Source: Algicola sp. (lineage in GTDB: Bacteria; Bacteroidota; Bacteroidia; Flavobacteriales; Flavobacteriaceae). Taken from it: a stretch of 38,359 nucleotides of DNA. The translations under genes were made by a program, and so were the position numbers. This document shows, one piece after another, positions 15,360 through 23,023 of this stretch; positions within the stretch are counted from its first letter, which is position 1, and each line of letters opens with the position of its first letter. The notes beneath the pieces were generated by a model, which was given only the letters and a program-made list of their open reading frames with translations, made no database searches and had not been told where the DNA came from. The DNA is taken from NCBI GenBank assembly GCA_018222915.1, contig JAAEZI010000007.1, positions 75,621-113,979 of the forward strand, written 5' to 3'.

Positions 15360-16661
15360 ATGCTACTCGTTTATACCCATAAAATTACACCAAGACTACG
15401 ATACACTTTTAAACATTTGTGTACAAGAATACTCGGAATTCCAGTGTCTTTTACAACAACCATCGAGGAGTTTATCGCCCACGATAATTTAAAAATGTCT
15501 TATACCAGACAACCGCTTAGCAATGAAATTTTTATACGAAATCACGAACTGTTATTTGAGCAAGGACTGTCCGATGTAGATATTAATGTTCAGGATTGGG
15601 AGGATACCAAATGCTTCTTTTCAACCGGTGATAAAAGTGCGTTGCCTTTCGATATTTTTGGAGCATCGTTTTATCTATTAAGCCGATATGAAGAATATCT
15701 CCCACACGTTAAGGACACTTACGGACGCTTTACCGCTACAGAAAGTTTGGCCTTTAAACATCAGTTTTTAAATCAGCCTGTGGTAGATATTTGGGCTTAT
15801 AAATTTAAACGTGTGTTGCAAGAGCGATTTGAAGCCTTTGAATTTCCAGAGAGACACTATCAAGTTAAGCCAGTTGTAGACGTGCCGATGGCTTATTATT
15901 TCAAACAGAAAGGATTGATGCGTACTCTAGGAGGTACTTTAAACGATCTGTATCGATTCAAATTAAGACAGCTTTATCAGCGCTATATGGTTTTGTTTGG
16001 TTTCAAACGGGACCCTTATGATTCCTTTAAGTGGATTATTAATAAACAGAAACAATATCCATTTAAATTTACCGTCTTTTTTTTGATAGGTGACTATTCC
16101 ACGTATGACAAAAATATCAACGTTAATAAAAAGAAATTTGTCTCGCTCATTAAATCGGTCGCTGATTATTGTAGAGTCGGACTGAAGGCTTCTTACTTTT
16201 CTCTGGATGATATGTCCATATTAAAAAAGGAAAAGAAAAAAATGGAGTTCATCACCAATTATGAATTACAAGCCTCAAGGAACTCGTTTTCCAAAATTAA
16301 CCTGCCCATGTCTTATCGTAATCTTATTGAATTGGAGATAAAAGAAGATTACACGATGGGTTATTTGAATTATATGGGTTTTAGGGCAGGAACTTGTACA
16401 CCATTTTTATTTTATGATTTGGATTATGAAACACAAACACCTTTGTTGATTCATTCGTTTCATTGTATCGATTATTCCTTACTGAAATTCCAATCCCAAT
16501 TAGATAAAAAGCAAGTCTTACAGCGATTAATTAATACTGTAAAACAAGTTAACGGGACATTTACACCAGTATTTCATAATTACACTTTCGGAAGTGATCC
16601 GAGATGGAAAGGGTTCAGAAAATTATTCACACAAATTTTAGATTCTTCGCATGAAAGTTAA
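15360..16661 (+). CDS. Polysaccharide-deacetylase-like protein, probably catalytically degenerate
   Basis: A 433-residue protein of a Bacteroidota family annotated as polysaccharide deacetylase (NodB-like barrel with an extra N-terminal domain). No signal peptide is seen. Support comes from FDIFGASFYLLSRYEEYLPH (98-117), the KGLMRTLGGT segment (about 184-193) and EDYTMGY...GFRAGTC (329-346). The residues I expect for catalysis are altered: the D-x-D at the barrel start reads D174-V-P176, the G-[IL]-H-P-S motif reads GLKAS (274-278), and the R-x-H-F motif reads RNSFS (307-311). That comparison is from memory. If right, this is a pseudoenzyme or has another activity. The end overlaps the next gene by 11 bp, so translation is probably coupled. 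Confidence 0.72.
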   Translation: MLLVYTHKITPRLRYTFKHLCTRILGIPVSFTTTIEEFIAHDNLKMSYTRQPLSNEIFIRNHELLFEQGLSDVDINVQDWEDTKCFFSTGDKSALPFDIFGASFYLLSRYEEYLPHVKDTYGRFTATESLAFKHQFLNQPVVDIWAYKFKRVLQERFEAFEFPERHYQVKPVVDVPMAYYFKQKGLMRTLGGTLNDLYRFKLRQLYQRYMVLFGFKRDPYDSFKWIINKQKQYPFKFTVFFLIGDYSTYDKNINVNKKKFVSLIKSVADYCRVGLKASYFSLDDMSILKKEKKKMEFITNYELQASRNSFSKINLPMSYRNLIELEIKEDYTMGYLNYMGFRAGTCTPFLFYDLDYETQTPLLIHSFHCIDYSLLKFQSQLDKKQVLQRLINTVKQVNGTFTPVFHNYTFGSDPRWKGFRKLFTQILDSSHES

Positions 16662-17340
16662 TGGTATCAAACATGTTTTTTTTGATTTAGACCACACCTT
16701 ATGGGATTTTGACAAAAACTCGGCACTCACATTCGAAAAAATTTTTGATATTCACCAAGTAGATATTGAAATCACCGATTTTCTATCAGTCTATGAGCCT
16801 ATCAATCTCAACTATTGGAAATTATATCGCGAGGAAAAAATCGATAAAGCAAATTTGAGATATAAACGCTTGAAAGATTCCTTTGACGCGGTTGGTTTTG
16901 TTGTGTCAGATGAGCTGATTGACCAGCTCTCCGAAGATTACATCAACTACCTAACAACATTTAATCATTTATTTGATGGTACGTTGGAAATTTTAGACCA
17001 TTTAAAAGATAAGTATCACCTACACATTATTACCAACGGTTTTGAAGAAGCCCAACAACGAAAAATGGATAATGCTCAAATTGCACATTATTTTCAAACC
17101 GTAACCAATTCAGAAGCCGCAGGTGTTAAGAAACCAAATCCGATTATTTTTAACCATGCCTTGAAGCTCGCCAATGCGCTACCTGACGAAAGCATGATGA
17201 TAGGTGATAATTTGGAAGCCGATATCATAGGTGCCATGGATTTAGGATGGGATGTGATATTATTTAATTACCATAAAGTAACCGTAGGAAGCCATATTAA
17301 ACAGGTTTCGAAACTGTCTGAATTAAAGACGTTTTTATAA
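16651..17340 (+). CDS. HAD-superfamily phosphatase, YjjG-type nucleotidase
   Basis: A 229-residue cytoplasmic HAD phosphatase. The nucleophile motif is FFDLDHTLWD with Asp12 and Asp14, motif II is TNG (128-130), the catalytic lysine is in GVKKPNP (159-163), and the metal-binding acids are in IGDNLEADIIGA (Asp186, Asp191). The helical cap between about 20 and 100 and the overall pattern fit the YjjG pyrimidine 5'-nucleotidase group, which clears non-canonical nucleotides; substrate is inferred from the family. The start ATG at 16651 lies inside the end of the preceding gene (ATGAAAGTTAA), which indicates translational coupling to the deacetylase-like protein. All four HAD motifs are intact. 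Confidence 0.88.
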   Translation: MKVNGIKHVFFDLDHTLWDFDKNSALTFEKIFDIHQVDIEITDFLSVYEPINLNYWKLYREEKIDKANLRYKRLKDSFDAVGFVVSDELIDQLSEDYINYLTTFNHLFDGTLEILDHLKDKYHLHIITNGFEEAQQRKMDNAQIAHYFQTVTNSEAAGVKKPNPIIFNHALKLANALPDESMMIGDNLEADIIGAMDLGWDVILFNYHKVTVGSHIKQVSKLSELKTFL

Positions 17341-17403
17341 TTTTACTGATGTTCGATTAAAAATTCACACGGGTATTTCGAAAGGTTTCTAGTGAACAAA
17401 GCG

Positions 17404-17411
17404 TATATTTA
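17404..17411 (+). promoter_or_regulatory. Weak -7-like box TATATTTA
   Basis: TATATTTA differs from TAnnTTTG only in the last base and lies 27 nt before the ATG at 17439. No TTG at the expected distance. Low confidence in this AT-rich spacer. Confidence 0.25.
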
Positions 17412-17438
17412 CATTTTAGAATACACTCAATTTTTTAT

Positions 17439-18296
17439 ATGAATAAGTTTTTTTATACCGTCATTTGCCTGTTGTTGATTCAGTTTTCGGCAATAGCTCA
17501 AACTTCTATTAACGATTATAAATACATAGTTGTACCCAAACAATTTAATTTCCAAAAAACAGAAGGTCAATATCAATTGAATGAATTGACAAAGTTCTTA
17601 TTTAATAAATATGGATATTCAGCGATTTTGGAAGGTGAGGACTTTCCCGAGGATTTGATTCGGAATAGATGTTTGGCTTTACGTGCTAAAGTAGATAAAC
17701 TCAAAGGTGGATTTCTAAAGACGGATGTACAAATACAATTAATAGATTGTCAAGGAACCGTTGTGATGACCTCCAAAGAAGGATCATCACGAATAAAAGC
17801 TTATGATAAGGCCTATAACGCTGCTATTCGAGAAGCTTTTGAGACTTATCAATTCTATGATTACACGTATCAACCAAATTCCAAAATAGTGTCTCAAACC
17901 ACTAAATCTGAAGAAGTTTCAGACGCTGAAGCACAACAAGCACAGGCTGAAATAGAACGTTTAAAAAACGAAGTAGAAGCTCTCAAAGAACAGCAAGAAG
18001 CAACAGCGAATAAAATCACTGAAACTTCCAAGCCTACAGTTGAAAAGCCTCTAACTTCCTCAAAAGTCGAGAAAAGCACAGAAACTTATGCATTATATGC
18101 ACAGCCTACGTCAACGGGCTATCAAGTAGTAGATACATCGCCTAAAGTCGTGATGCTATTGTTGGAAACACCAAAGAAAGACGTGTTTTTAGTTAAAGAT
18201 GATAACGCGATTGTTTACAAACAGGATGGTGTTTGGTATCTTTCTAAATACAAGGGAGATGAAGCTTCTGTCACAGCTTTAAAAATTAAATTTTAA
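17439..18296 (+). CDS. Secreted coiled-coil protein of unknown function
   Basis: A 285-residue exported protein with a signal peptide (MNKFFYTVICLLLIQFSAIA|QT). The first folded part (about 25-150, YKYIVVPKQFNFQKTEGQYQ and on) resembles a family I have seen repeatedly in Flavobacteriaceae without an assigned function. A heptad-like charged helix follows (about 163-190: AEAQQAQAEIERLKNEVEAL), then a Thr/Ser/Lys-rich linker and a small beta-rich C-terminal domain (VVMLLLETPKKDVFLVKDDN...). No catalytic motif is seen. The layout of N-terminal domain, coiled coil, linker and C-terminal domain suggests an envelope-spanning or oligomeric role; this is inference. Its TAA overlaps the stop of the convergent rarA gene. 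Confidence 0.7.
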   Translation: MNKFFYTVICLLLIQFSAIAQTSINDYKYIVVPKQFNFQKTEGQYQLNELTKFLFNKYGYSAILEGEDFPEDLIRNRCLALRAKVDKLKGGFLKTDVQIQLIDCQGTVVMTSKEGSSRIKAYDKAYNAAIREAFETYQFYDYTYQPNSKIVSQTTKSEEVSDAEAQQAQAEIERLKNEVEALKEQQEATANKITETSKPTVEKPLTSSKVEKSTETYALYAQPTSTGYQVVDTSPKVVMLLLETPKKDVFLVKDDNAIVYKQDGVWYLSKYKGDEASVTALKIKF

Positions 18297-19573
18297 TAGT
18301 TGTATTTATCTTTCCATCGTGATTTTAGAAAGTCACGTTGAGCGTTTTCGCGGTTATTATTACCTGGGTTATACAACTTTGTACCTTTAATTTCATCGGG
18401 TAGAAATTCGTGAGGCACAAAACTGTTCTCATAGTTGTGTGCATATTGATAGTTATCGCCATATCCAAGCTCTTTCATCAATTTGGTTGGCGCATTTCTT
18501 ATAGATAGAGGAACGGATAAATCACCTGTTGCTTTTACCAATTGTTGAGCTTTACCAATCGCTTCATAAGCCGCATTACTCTTTGGAGACGTAGCCAAGT
18601 AGGTCACACATTGACTCAGAATGATACGAGATTCGGGATAGCCAATAACAGAAACAGCCTGAAATGTATTGTTTGCTATAACCAATGCTGTTGGATTAGC
18701 GTTACCTATATCCTCACTAGCAAGTATGAGTAAGCGTCTGGCAATGAATTTAACGTCTTCCCCTCCTTCAATCATTCTCGCCAACCAATAGGTAGCAGCA
18801 TTTGGATCACTCCCTCGAATGGATTTGATAAATGCCGAAACAATATCATAATGTTGGTCACCCGTTTTGTCATACCTCACCGTATTGCTTTGCACGCGTT
18901 CAGAAACTAAATCGTTAGTAATGACAACGCTCTCGTTTTCGTCGAAGCTTGTCACTAGTAATTCGAATAGATTCAAAAGTTTACGAGCATCACCACCAGA
19001 TAGTCTTATTAAGGCTTCAGTTTCTTTGAGTTCAATAGATCGCTTAGACAAGATGCTGTCTTCTTTTAAAGCACGTTTTAACAATGCCTCTAAATCCTTT
19101 TTATCAAAAGAATTTAAAACATAGACCTGACAACGTGAAAGTAACGCGGGAATCACTTCAAAACTTGGGTTTTCAGTTGTCGCACCAATTAAAGTGACCC
19201 AACCTTTCTCAACGGCTTGTAATAATGAATCTTGTTGGGACTTGCTAAATCTATGAATCTCATCAATAAATAATATAGGATTTTTAGTCGTAAACAAGCC
19301 TCCACTTTGTTTGGCTTTATCAATAACATCTCTAATATCCTTTACACCAGAGTTGATAGCACTTAAGGTATAGAATGGACGCTTAGATTCGTTCGCAACA
19401 ATCGTCGCTAATGTTGTTTTTCCCGTTCCAGGTGGTCCCCAAAAAATCATGGAAGCAATAACACCTTGTTGCAATTGCTGCGTGAGTACACCTTTGGGAC
19501 CTACCAAATGAGACTGACTTAAATAATCGGCTAGGGTTTGCGGTCGTAATCGTTCTGCTAAAGGTTCATTCAT
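18293..19573 (-). CDS. rarA: Replication-associated recombination protein RarA (MgsA family)
   Basis: A 426-residue AAA+ ATPase of the RarA/MgsA/WRNIP1 group, acting on stalled replication forks with SSB. It starts with [22 protein letters not shown], the typical family opening. Walker A is GPPGTGKT (46-53), Walker [10 protein letters not shown] (101-109), sensor 1 in [10 protein letters not shown], and the arginine finger region in LLSRC. The C-terminal half contains the tetramerisation segment with [31 protein letters not shown]. Length fits (E. coli 447). The stop codon shares four bases (TTAA, 18293-18296) with the stop of the convergent secreted-protein gene. All motifs look intact. Confidence 0.95.
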   Translation of the reverse strand: MNEPLAERLRPQTLADYLSQSHLVGPKGVLTQQLQQGVIASMIFWGPPGTGKTTLATIVANESKRPFYTLSAINSGVKDIRDVIDKAKQSGGLFTTKNPILFIDEIHRFSKSQQDSLLQAVEKGWVTLIGATTENPSFEVIPALLSRCQVYVLNSFDKKDLEALLKRALKEDSILSKRSIELKETEALIRLSGGDARKLLNLFELLVTSFDENESVVITNDLVSERVQSNTVRYDKTGDQHYDIVSAFIKSIRGSDPNAATYWLARMIEGGEDVKFIARRLLILASEDIGNANPTALVIANNTFQAVSVIGYPESRIILSQCVTYLATSPKSNAAYEAIGKAQQLVKATGDLSVPLSIRNAPTKLMKELGYGDNYQYAHNYENSFVPHEFLPDEIKGTKLYNPGNNNRENAQRDFLKSRWKDKYNY

Positions 19574-19660
19574 AACGTAAAATTACAAAAAACAAGGTGA
19601 CAATATTTCATGGAATCAAGAATTGGATAGCATTTTGCTAAGATTATTTTAAATTTAAGG

Positions 19661-20410
19661 ATGAATCAAAGTAACCAAGCCCATTTTAGATATTCTACTG
19701 GAGTTATTGCTTATCCAGTGTTTTTTGTACTCACATTATGGGTCGTATTCTGGTTGCAGGTTCGATTTTTTCCAGCAATTAAAGGGTTTGGCGTATATCC
19801 ACAAAAAATGGAGGGACTTATTGGGATTGTCACAAGTCCTTTTATCCATGGTGATATTGAGCATTTGTATCACAATTCTATTCCATTATTTGTGTTATCT
19901 ATGGCCTTATTCTATTTCTACCGAAAGATCTCGTGGAAGGTCATATTTTACGGCATCCTATTATCAGGACTCTTTACATGGATTATTGGGAGACCTTCCA
20001 ATCATATTGGAGCCAGTGGCTTGGTATATGTTCTGGTCAGTTTTATTTTTTTTAAGGGCATTTTTGCGAAACATTATCGCTTGGTTGCCTTGTCTTTAAT
20101 TATTGTATTCCTTTACGGAAGTATGGTATGGTATGCATTCCCAGTAAAAGAAGGTATGTCCTGGGAAGGACATCTTGGCGGACTTATTTCAGGCTTTTTG
20201 TTTGCTATTATTTTTAGAAGAGCCATTGCTAAACCAGAACGCTACGTTTGGCAAGAACCAGATTATAATGAAGACGACGACCCGTTTTTAAGGCATTTTG
20301 ATGAACATGGAAATTTTATTGAAAACCTAGAACCAGAGGAAGAACCAGAAATGAATAGTGAATCATCGGAGCCAAATATTACCTACACATTCAAGGAAAA
20401 TAAAGACTAA
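19661..20410 (+). CDS. Rhomboid family intramembrane serine protease
   Basis: A 249-residue inner-membrane protein with about six transmembrane segments (roughly 18-36, 73-88, 94-109, 118-134, 138-158 and 169-187). Rhomboid hallmarks are present: HGDIEHLYHN (63-72), the catalytic serine in GASG (Ser119) and the catalytic histidine in EGHLGGLISG (His171). Rhomboids cleave transmembrane substrates within the membrane; the substrate here is unknown. After the last helix there is an acidic cytoplasmic tail rich in Asp and Glu (about 205-240). The gene ends in a four-base stop overlap with rlmB on the other strand, and the rarA-rhomboid-rlmB arrangement seems to be a standing neighbourhood in Flavobacteriaceae (from memory). 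Confidence 0.93.
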   Translation: MNQSNQAHFRYSTGVIAYPVFFVLTLWVVFWLQVRFFPAIKGFGVYPQKMEGLIGIVTSPFIHGDIEHLYHNSIPLFVLSMALFYFYRKISWKVIFYGILLSGLFTWIIGRPSNHIGASGLVYVLVSFIFFKGIFAKHYRLVALSLIIVFLYGSMVWYAFPVKEGMSWEGHLGGLISGFLFAIIFRRAIAKPERYVWQEPDYNEDDDPFLRHFDEHGNFIENLEPEEEPEMNSESSEPNITYTFKENKD

Positions 20411-21141
20411 AGACGTTGCCTTACTGCTTCATATAAAAAGGCACCACAGGCCACTGATACATTCAAAGATTCAATCTCACCTAATAAGGGAAGTTTCGCT
20501 TTTTCGTCTACAACTTTTAATACAGAAGGATTGATGCCTTTGCCTTCCGATCCCATAATAATGGCACACGGTTCTTTAAACGAGACATCATAGATGGTGT
20601 TATCTGTTTTTTCAGTAGCCGCAATCACTTTTATACCGCTGGCCTGCATATGAAAAACGGCGTCTTTGATATGGTCTACTTTGCAAATTGGCATTTTGAA
20701 TAATGCACCAGCACTCGTTTTTATAGCATCACCATTAACAGGAGCACCACCTTTCTTTTGAATAATGATTCCAGAAACACCTGTACATTCTGCGGTTCTA
20801 ACGATGGCACCAAAATTTCTCACATCACTAAGCTGATCCAATAATAAAAATAAGGGCGTTTTACCAGATTCGATCACACTCATGACTAGATTTTCGATAT
20901 CGTGAAATGTGATTGGTGCTATTTGAGCAATCACACCTTGGTGATTTTTTTTAGATAAACGATTCAGCTTTTCGACCGGAACATACGAACTGTTTAAACG
21001 TTCTTTTTTTAAGAGTTGCTCCAATTCTGAAAATAAATCGCCACGCAACCCTTTTTGAAGAAATATTTTATCAATATTCTCTCCAGATTTTATAGCTTCA
21101 ATAACAGCTCTTATTCCAAAAATAGTGGTCTCTTTTTCCAT
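20407..21141 (-). CDS. rlmB: 23S rRNA 2'-O-methyltransferase RlmB (SpoU family)
   Basis: A 244-residue SPOUT methyltransferase, probably the enzyme that 2'-O-methylates G2251 of 23S rRNA. The N-terminal substrate-binding domain (FGIRAVIEAI...KNHQGVIAQI) is of the RlmB type. SPOUT motif 1 is DVRNFGAIVRTAE (106-118, with Asn109 and Arg115), motif 2 IIMGSEGKGI (194-203) and motif 3 GEIESLNVSVACG (221-233), forming the trefoil knot that binds SAM. TrmH/TrmL are alternatives, but the N-terminal domain favours RlmB. The ATG is preceded by TACCTTTG with only four bases between, so the mRNA may be leaderless. Confidence 0.88.
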   Translation of the reverse strand: MEKETTIFGIRAVIEAIKSGENIDKIFLQKGLRGDLFSELEQLLKKERLNSSYVPVEKLNRLSKKNHQGVIAQIAPITFHDIENLVMSVIESGKTPLFLLLDQLSDVRNFGAIVRTAECTGVSGIIIQKKGGAPVNGDAIKTSAGALFKMPICKVDHIKDAVFHMQASGIKVIAATEKTDNTIYDVSFKEPCAIIMGSEGKGINPSVLKVVDEKAKLPLLGEIESLNVSVACGAFLYEAVRQRL

Positions 21142-21145
21142 GCGT

Positions 21146-21153
21146 CAAAGGTA
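21146..21153 (-). promoter_or_regulatory. -7 promoter box TACCTTTG just upstream of rlmB
   Basis: On the minus strand TACCTTTG is an exact TAnnTTTG match and ends four bases before the rlmB ATG (ACGC between). It directly follows the T-tract of the upstream terminator. No TTG lies at the usual distance upstream. If active, transcription would start at or next to the start codon. Confidence 0.5.
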
Positions 21154-21185
21154 TAAAAAAAACCATCCTAAAATAGAATGGTTTT
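21154..21185 (-). terminator. Intrinsic terminator of the arylsulfotransferase-like gene
   Basis: AAAACCAT (21159-21166) and ATGGTTTT (21178-21185) form an 8-bp stem, with an inner CTA/TAG pairing after one mismatch. Read on the minus strand the hairpin is followed by a run of T. It lies 17 bp past the stop of the minus-strand gene ending at 21203. Confidence 0.75.
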
Positions 21186-21202
21186 ACAAGCCTATTTTTT
21201 GA

Positions 21203-22849
21203 TTATTGCTTTATAATTCTTTGACTATAATTTCCTGAATCTGAATACACTTTTATAAAATAAACTCCAGAATCAAGATTCGACAGATCAATGCTCGTTT
21301 TGTTTTTAGATACTTTAACTTTTTGTCCTACTAAAGAATAGACTTCTATGAGATCAATATCGAATTGAGAGTTAATTTGTATTGAATGAGACGTTGGATT
21401 CGGGTAGATAGTAACGTTTGACATCGCTACGTCTTGAACACTTAGGCTTTCACATTCTGTCAGGTCTGGATTGAATTCTAACGTAGCTCCAGGAGTTAAG
21501 TCTCTTCCAACAAGACCTGGAAAATCAGGTGCATATTTAATGGCTCGAAATAACAGATTTCCCGCCATAGGAGGATCCCCTTGAACGATAGAACTCCCCG
21601 TGTTGTTATCAATTGGGTTAATATATTTCCATACAATATTATCGGCAGCATCAATTTCAAAAACTTCACCTGTTCGCCCTTCACAGATCAACATGTTCCC
21701 ATTGGGTAACCTTTGCGCACTACTCAATATGGCTGAGTAAAAATCTGAAGGATCACTTGTTTGCTCGGAATAACTGTACTCGAAACTCGTTGGTCCATAA
21801 GCGGTGTTAGGTGTATAAGCATAGACACCTGGTGAGACTTTTGGCGGTTCAAATATGGCGGCTTCAGAATATTCCGGTGTTCTGCCATTGCCGTTATTAA
21901 AGACTATAATTTTGCCAGCATCAACCAGACCATCCTCAATGAAATAGGGGTAATGCTGTCCATAGAGGATGCGATCTGTTGCAGTTCCTTGGCGATAGGC
22001 CTGCGGATTTCCCCAACGATATAGAAAGTCGCCACCTTTACCATAAATTCCTCCAGAGCTGGTGGCAGCTTCAGCAGTTGTTGTAGAATGGTCAATAATA
22101 TATATTTCACTCAAATTACGAGAGCTAATCACAATTTGGTCAAGATTTGCGTTGTATTGTATCGAGTTGAAATGTAACCAATTCTCTGATGCTCCTATAC
22201 CATTTAAAAAGTTAATATCTAGTTTTTCAGGCGTCATTCCTACGTCTCCAAAGGTGATTTTTGTATTGTCAAAATCTTGAACTACATGATCTTTCACATT
22301 CCATTCCCAAACAACATTTGCTTGATCACTCCCAACAGGTTCCACCTCAATGATTTGTTCATTATAAAGTCTGCCGCCAACGATTAGATTTGGATCTCTC
22401 CCTAAATTAATAGCTTCGGCTTCAGGAATGGCAGTAGCTGCTAATATCAAGACATTGCCATTAGGCATAGGAAAAACATCATGATGTTGACGCTGTTGAT
22501 TGTTGTTATATAAAAAAGACCACAATAAATTGCCATCCCAATCGAATAACTCAACAACACCACCTTGTCCTCCAAAAACTATATTACTACTACCATCTTC
22601 AACTCTCCCAGCTCGCAACAGATTGCCATTGGGCAAGAGATATACCGAATTTCCCGGTAAGTAAGCACTAGACCATTCATTGACGACCTGTCCGCAATTA
22701 TTAAGCAAATAAGCGTTGTTGTGAACACTTATGAGTGTGTAAGCCTCAAAAACGTCTTCCGTTATCAATACAGTTCCAACGGTATTTTGGGCGTTTGTAT
22801 TCCATGTGAATGAAATAATAAAAATGAGAAATGGTAATTTTTTAAGCAT
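21203..22849 (-). CDS. Arylsulfotransferase-like secreted protein with T9SS sorting domain
   Basis: A 548-residue secreted protein. A signal peptide (cleavage near NA|QN, about residue 20) is followed by a long beta-rich domain with repeats such as LLPNGNLLRAGR, VVELFDWDGNLLWSF, PMPNGNVLI and RLPNGNMLICEGRTGEVFEID. This D-G-x-x-W / P-N-G-N pattern is typical of the arylsulfotransferase (ASST) beta-propeller family. HHDVFPMPNGN and NWLHFNSIQYN contain histidines that could be catalytic, but I cannot confirm which. The last 71 residues (478-548), from NVTIYPNPTS to QRIIKQ, form a type A C-terminal sorting domain, so the protein is predicted to leave through the type IX secretion system. Enzyme activity in this subgroup is unproven. 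It is flanked by terminators, so probably monocistronic. Confidence 0.8.
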   Translation of the reverse strand: MLKKLPFLIFIISFTWNTNAQNTVGTVLITEDVFEAYTLISVHNNAYLLNNCGQVVNEWSSAYLPGNSVYLLPNGNLLRAGRVEDGSSNIVFGGQGGVVELFDWDGNLLWSFLYNNNQQRQHHDVFPMPNGNVLILAATAIPEAEAINLGRDPNLIVGGRLYNEQIIEVEPVGSDQANVVWEWNVKDHVVQDFDNTKITFGDVGMTPEKLDINFLNGIGASENWLHFNSIQYNANLDQIVISSRNLSEIYIIDHSTTTAEAATSSGGIYGKGGDFLYRWGNPQAYRQGTATDRILYGQHYPYFIEDGLVDAGKIIVFNNGNGRTPEYSEAAIFEPPKVSPGVYAYTPNTAYGPTSFEYSYSEQTSDPSDFYSAILSSAQRLPNGNMLICEGRTGEVFEIDAADNIVWKYINPIDNNTGSSIVQGDPPMAGNLLFRAIKYAPDFPGLVGRDLTPGATLEFNPDLTECESLSVQDVAMSNVTIYPNPTSHSIQINSQFDIDLIEVYSLVGQKVKVSKNKTSIDLSNLDSGVYFIKVYSDSGNYSQRIIKQ

Positions 22850-22973
22850 AATAATTTCTTTTTCTTAACTGTAGCAACAAGGTTTTAAACCTAACAATGT
22901 GTTGAATTATTTCCATAAAATTACATAAACAGATGGATTTTAAAAGTAATTATAGTGGATAATTGTTCTTAAC

Positions 22974-23007
22974 AAAAAAATCCACCTCTTATGGAGGTGG
23001 ATTTTTT
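22974..23007. terminator. Strong intrinsic terminator of the SusCD operon
   Basis: Seven A plus TCCACCTC (22974-22988) pair with GAGGTGGA plus six T (22994-23007), around a TTATG loop, giving a stem of up to 14 bp. It lies 17 bp past the stop of the last operon gene (minus strand). It is symmetric and could work in both directions. Confidence 0.92.
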
Positions 23008-23023
23008 ACAATCAATATTTAAT

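Noticed and set aside
19707..20099. 130-codon frame overlapping the rhomboid gene on the same strand
   Set aside because: The other frame encodes an intact rhomboid with all catalytic residues; this one resembles no family.
22850..22976. Small gene or RNA between the T9SS cargo and the SusCD operon end
   Set aside because: The stretch is AT-rich with no credible open frame, promoter box or stem apart from the terminator already listed.
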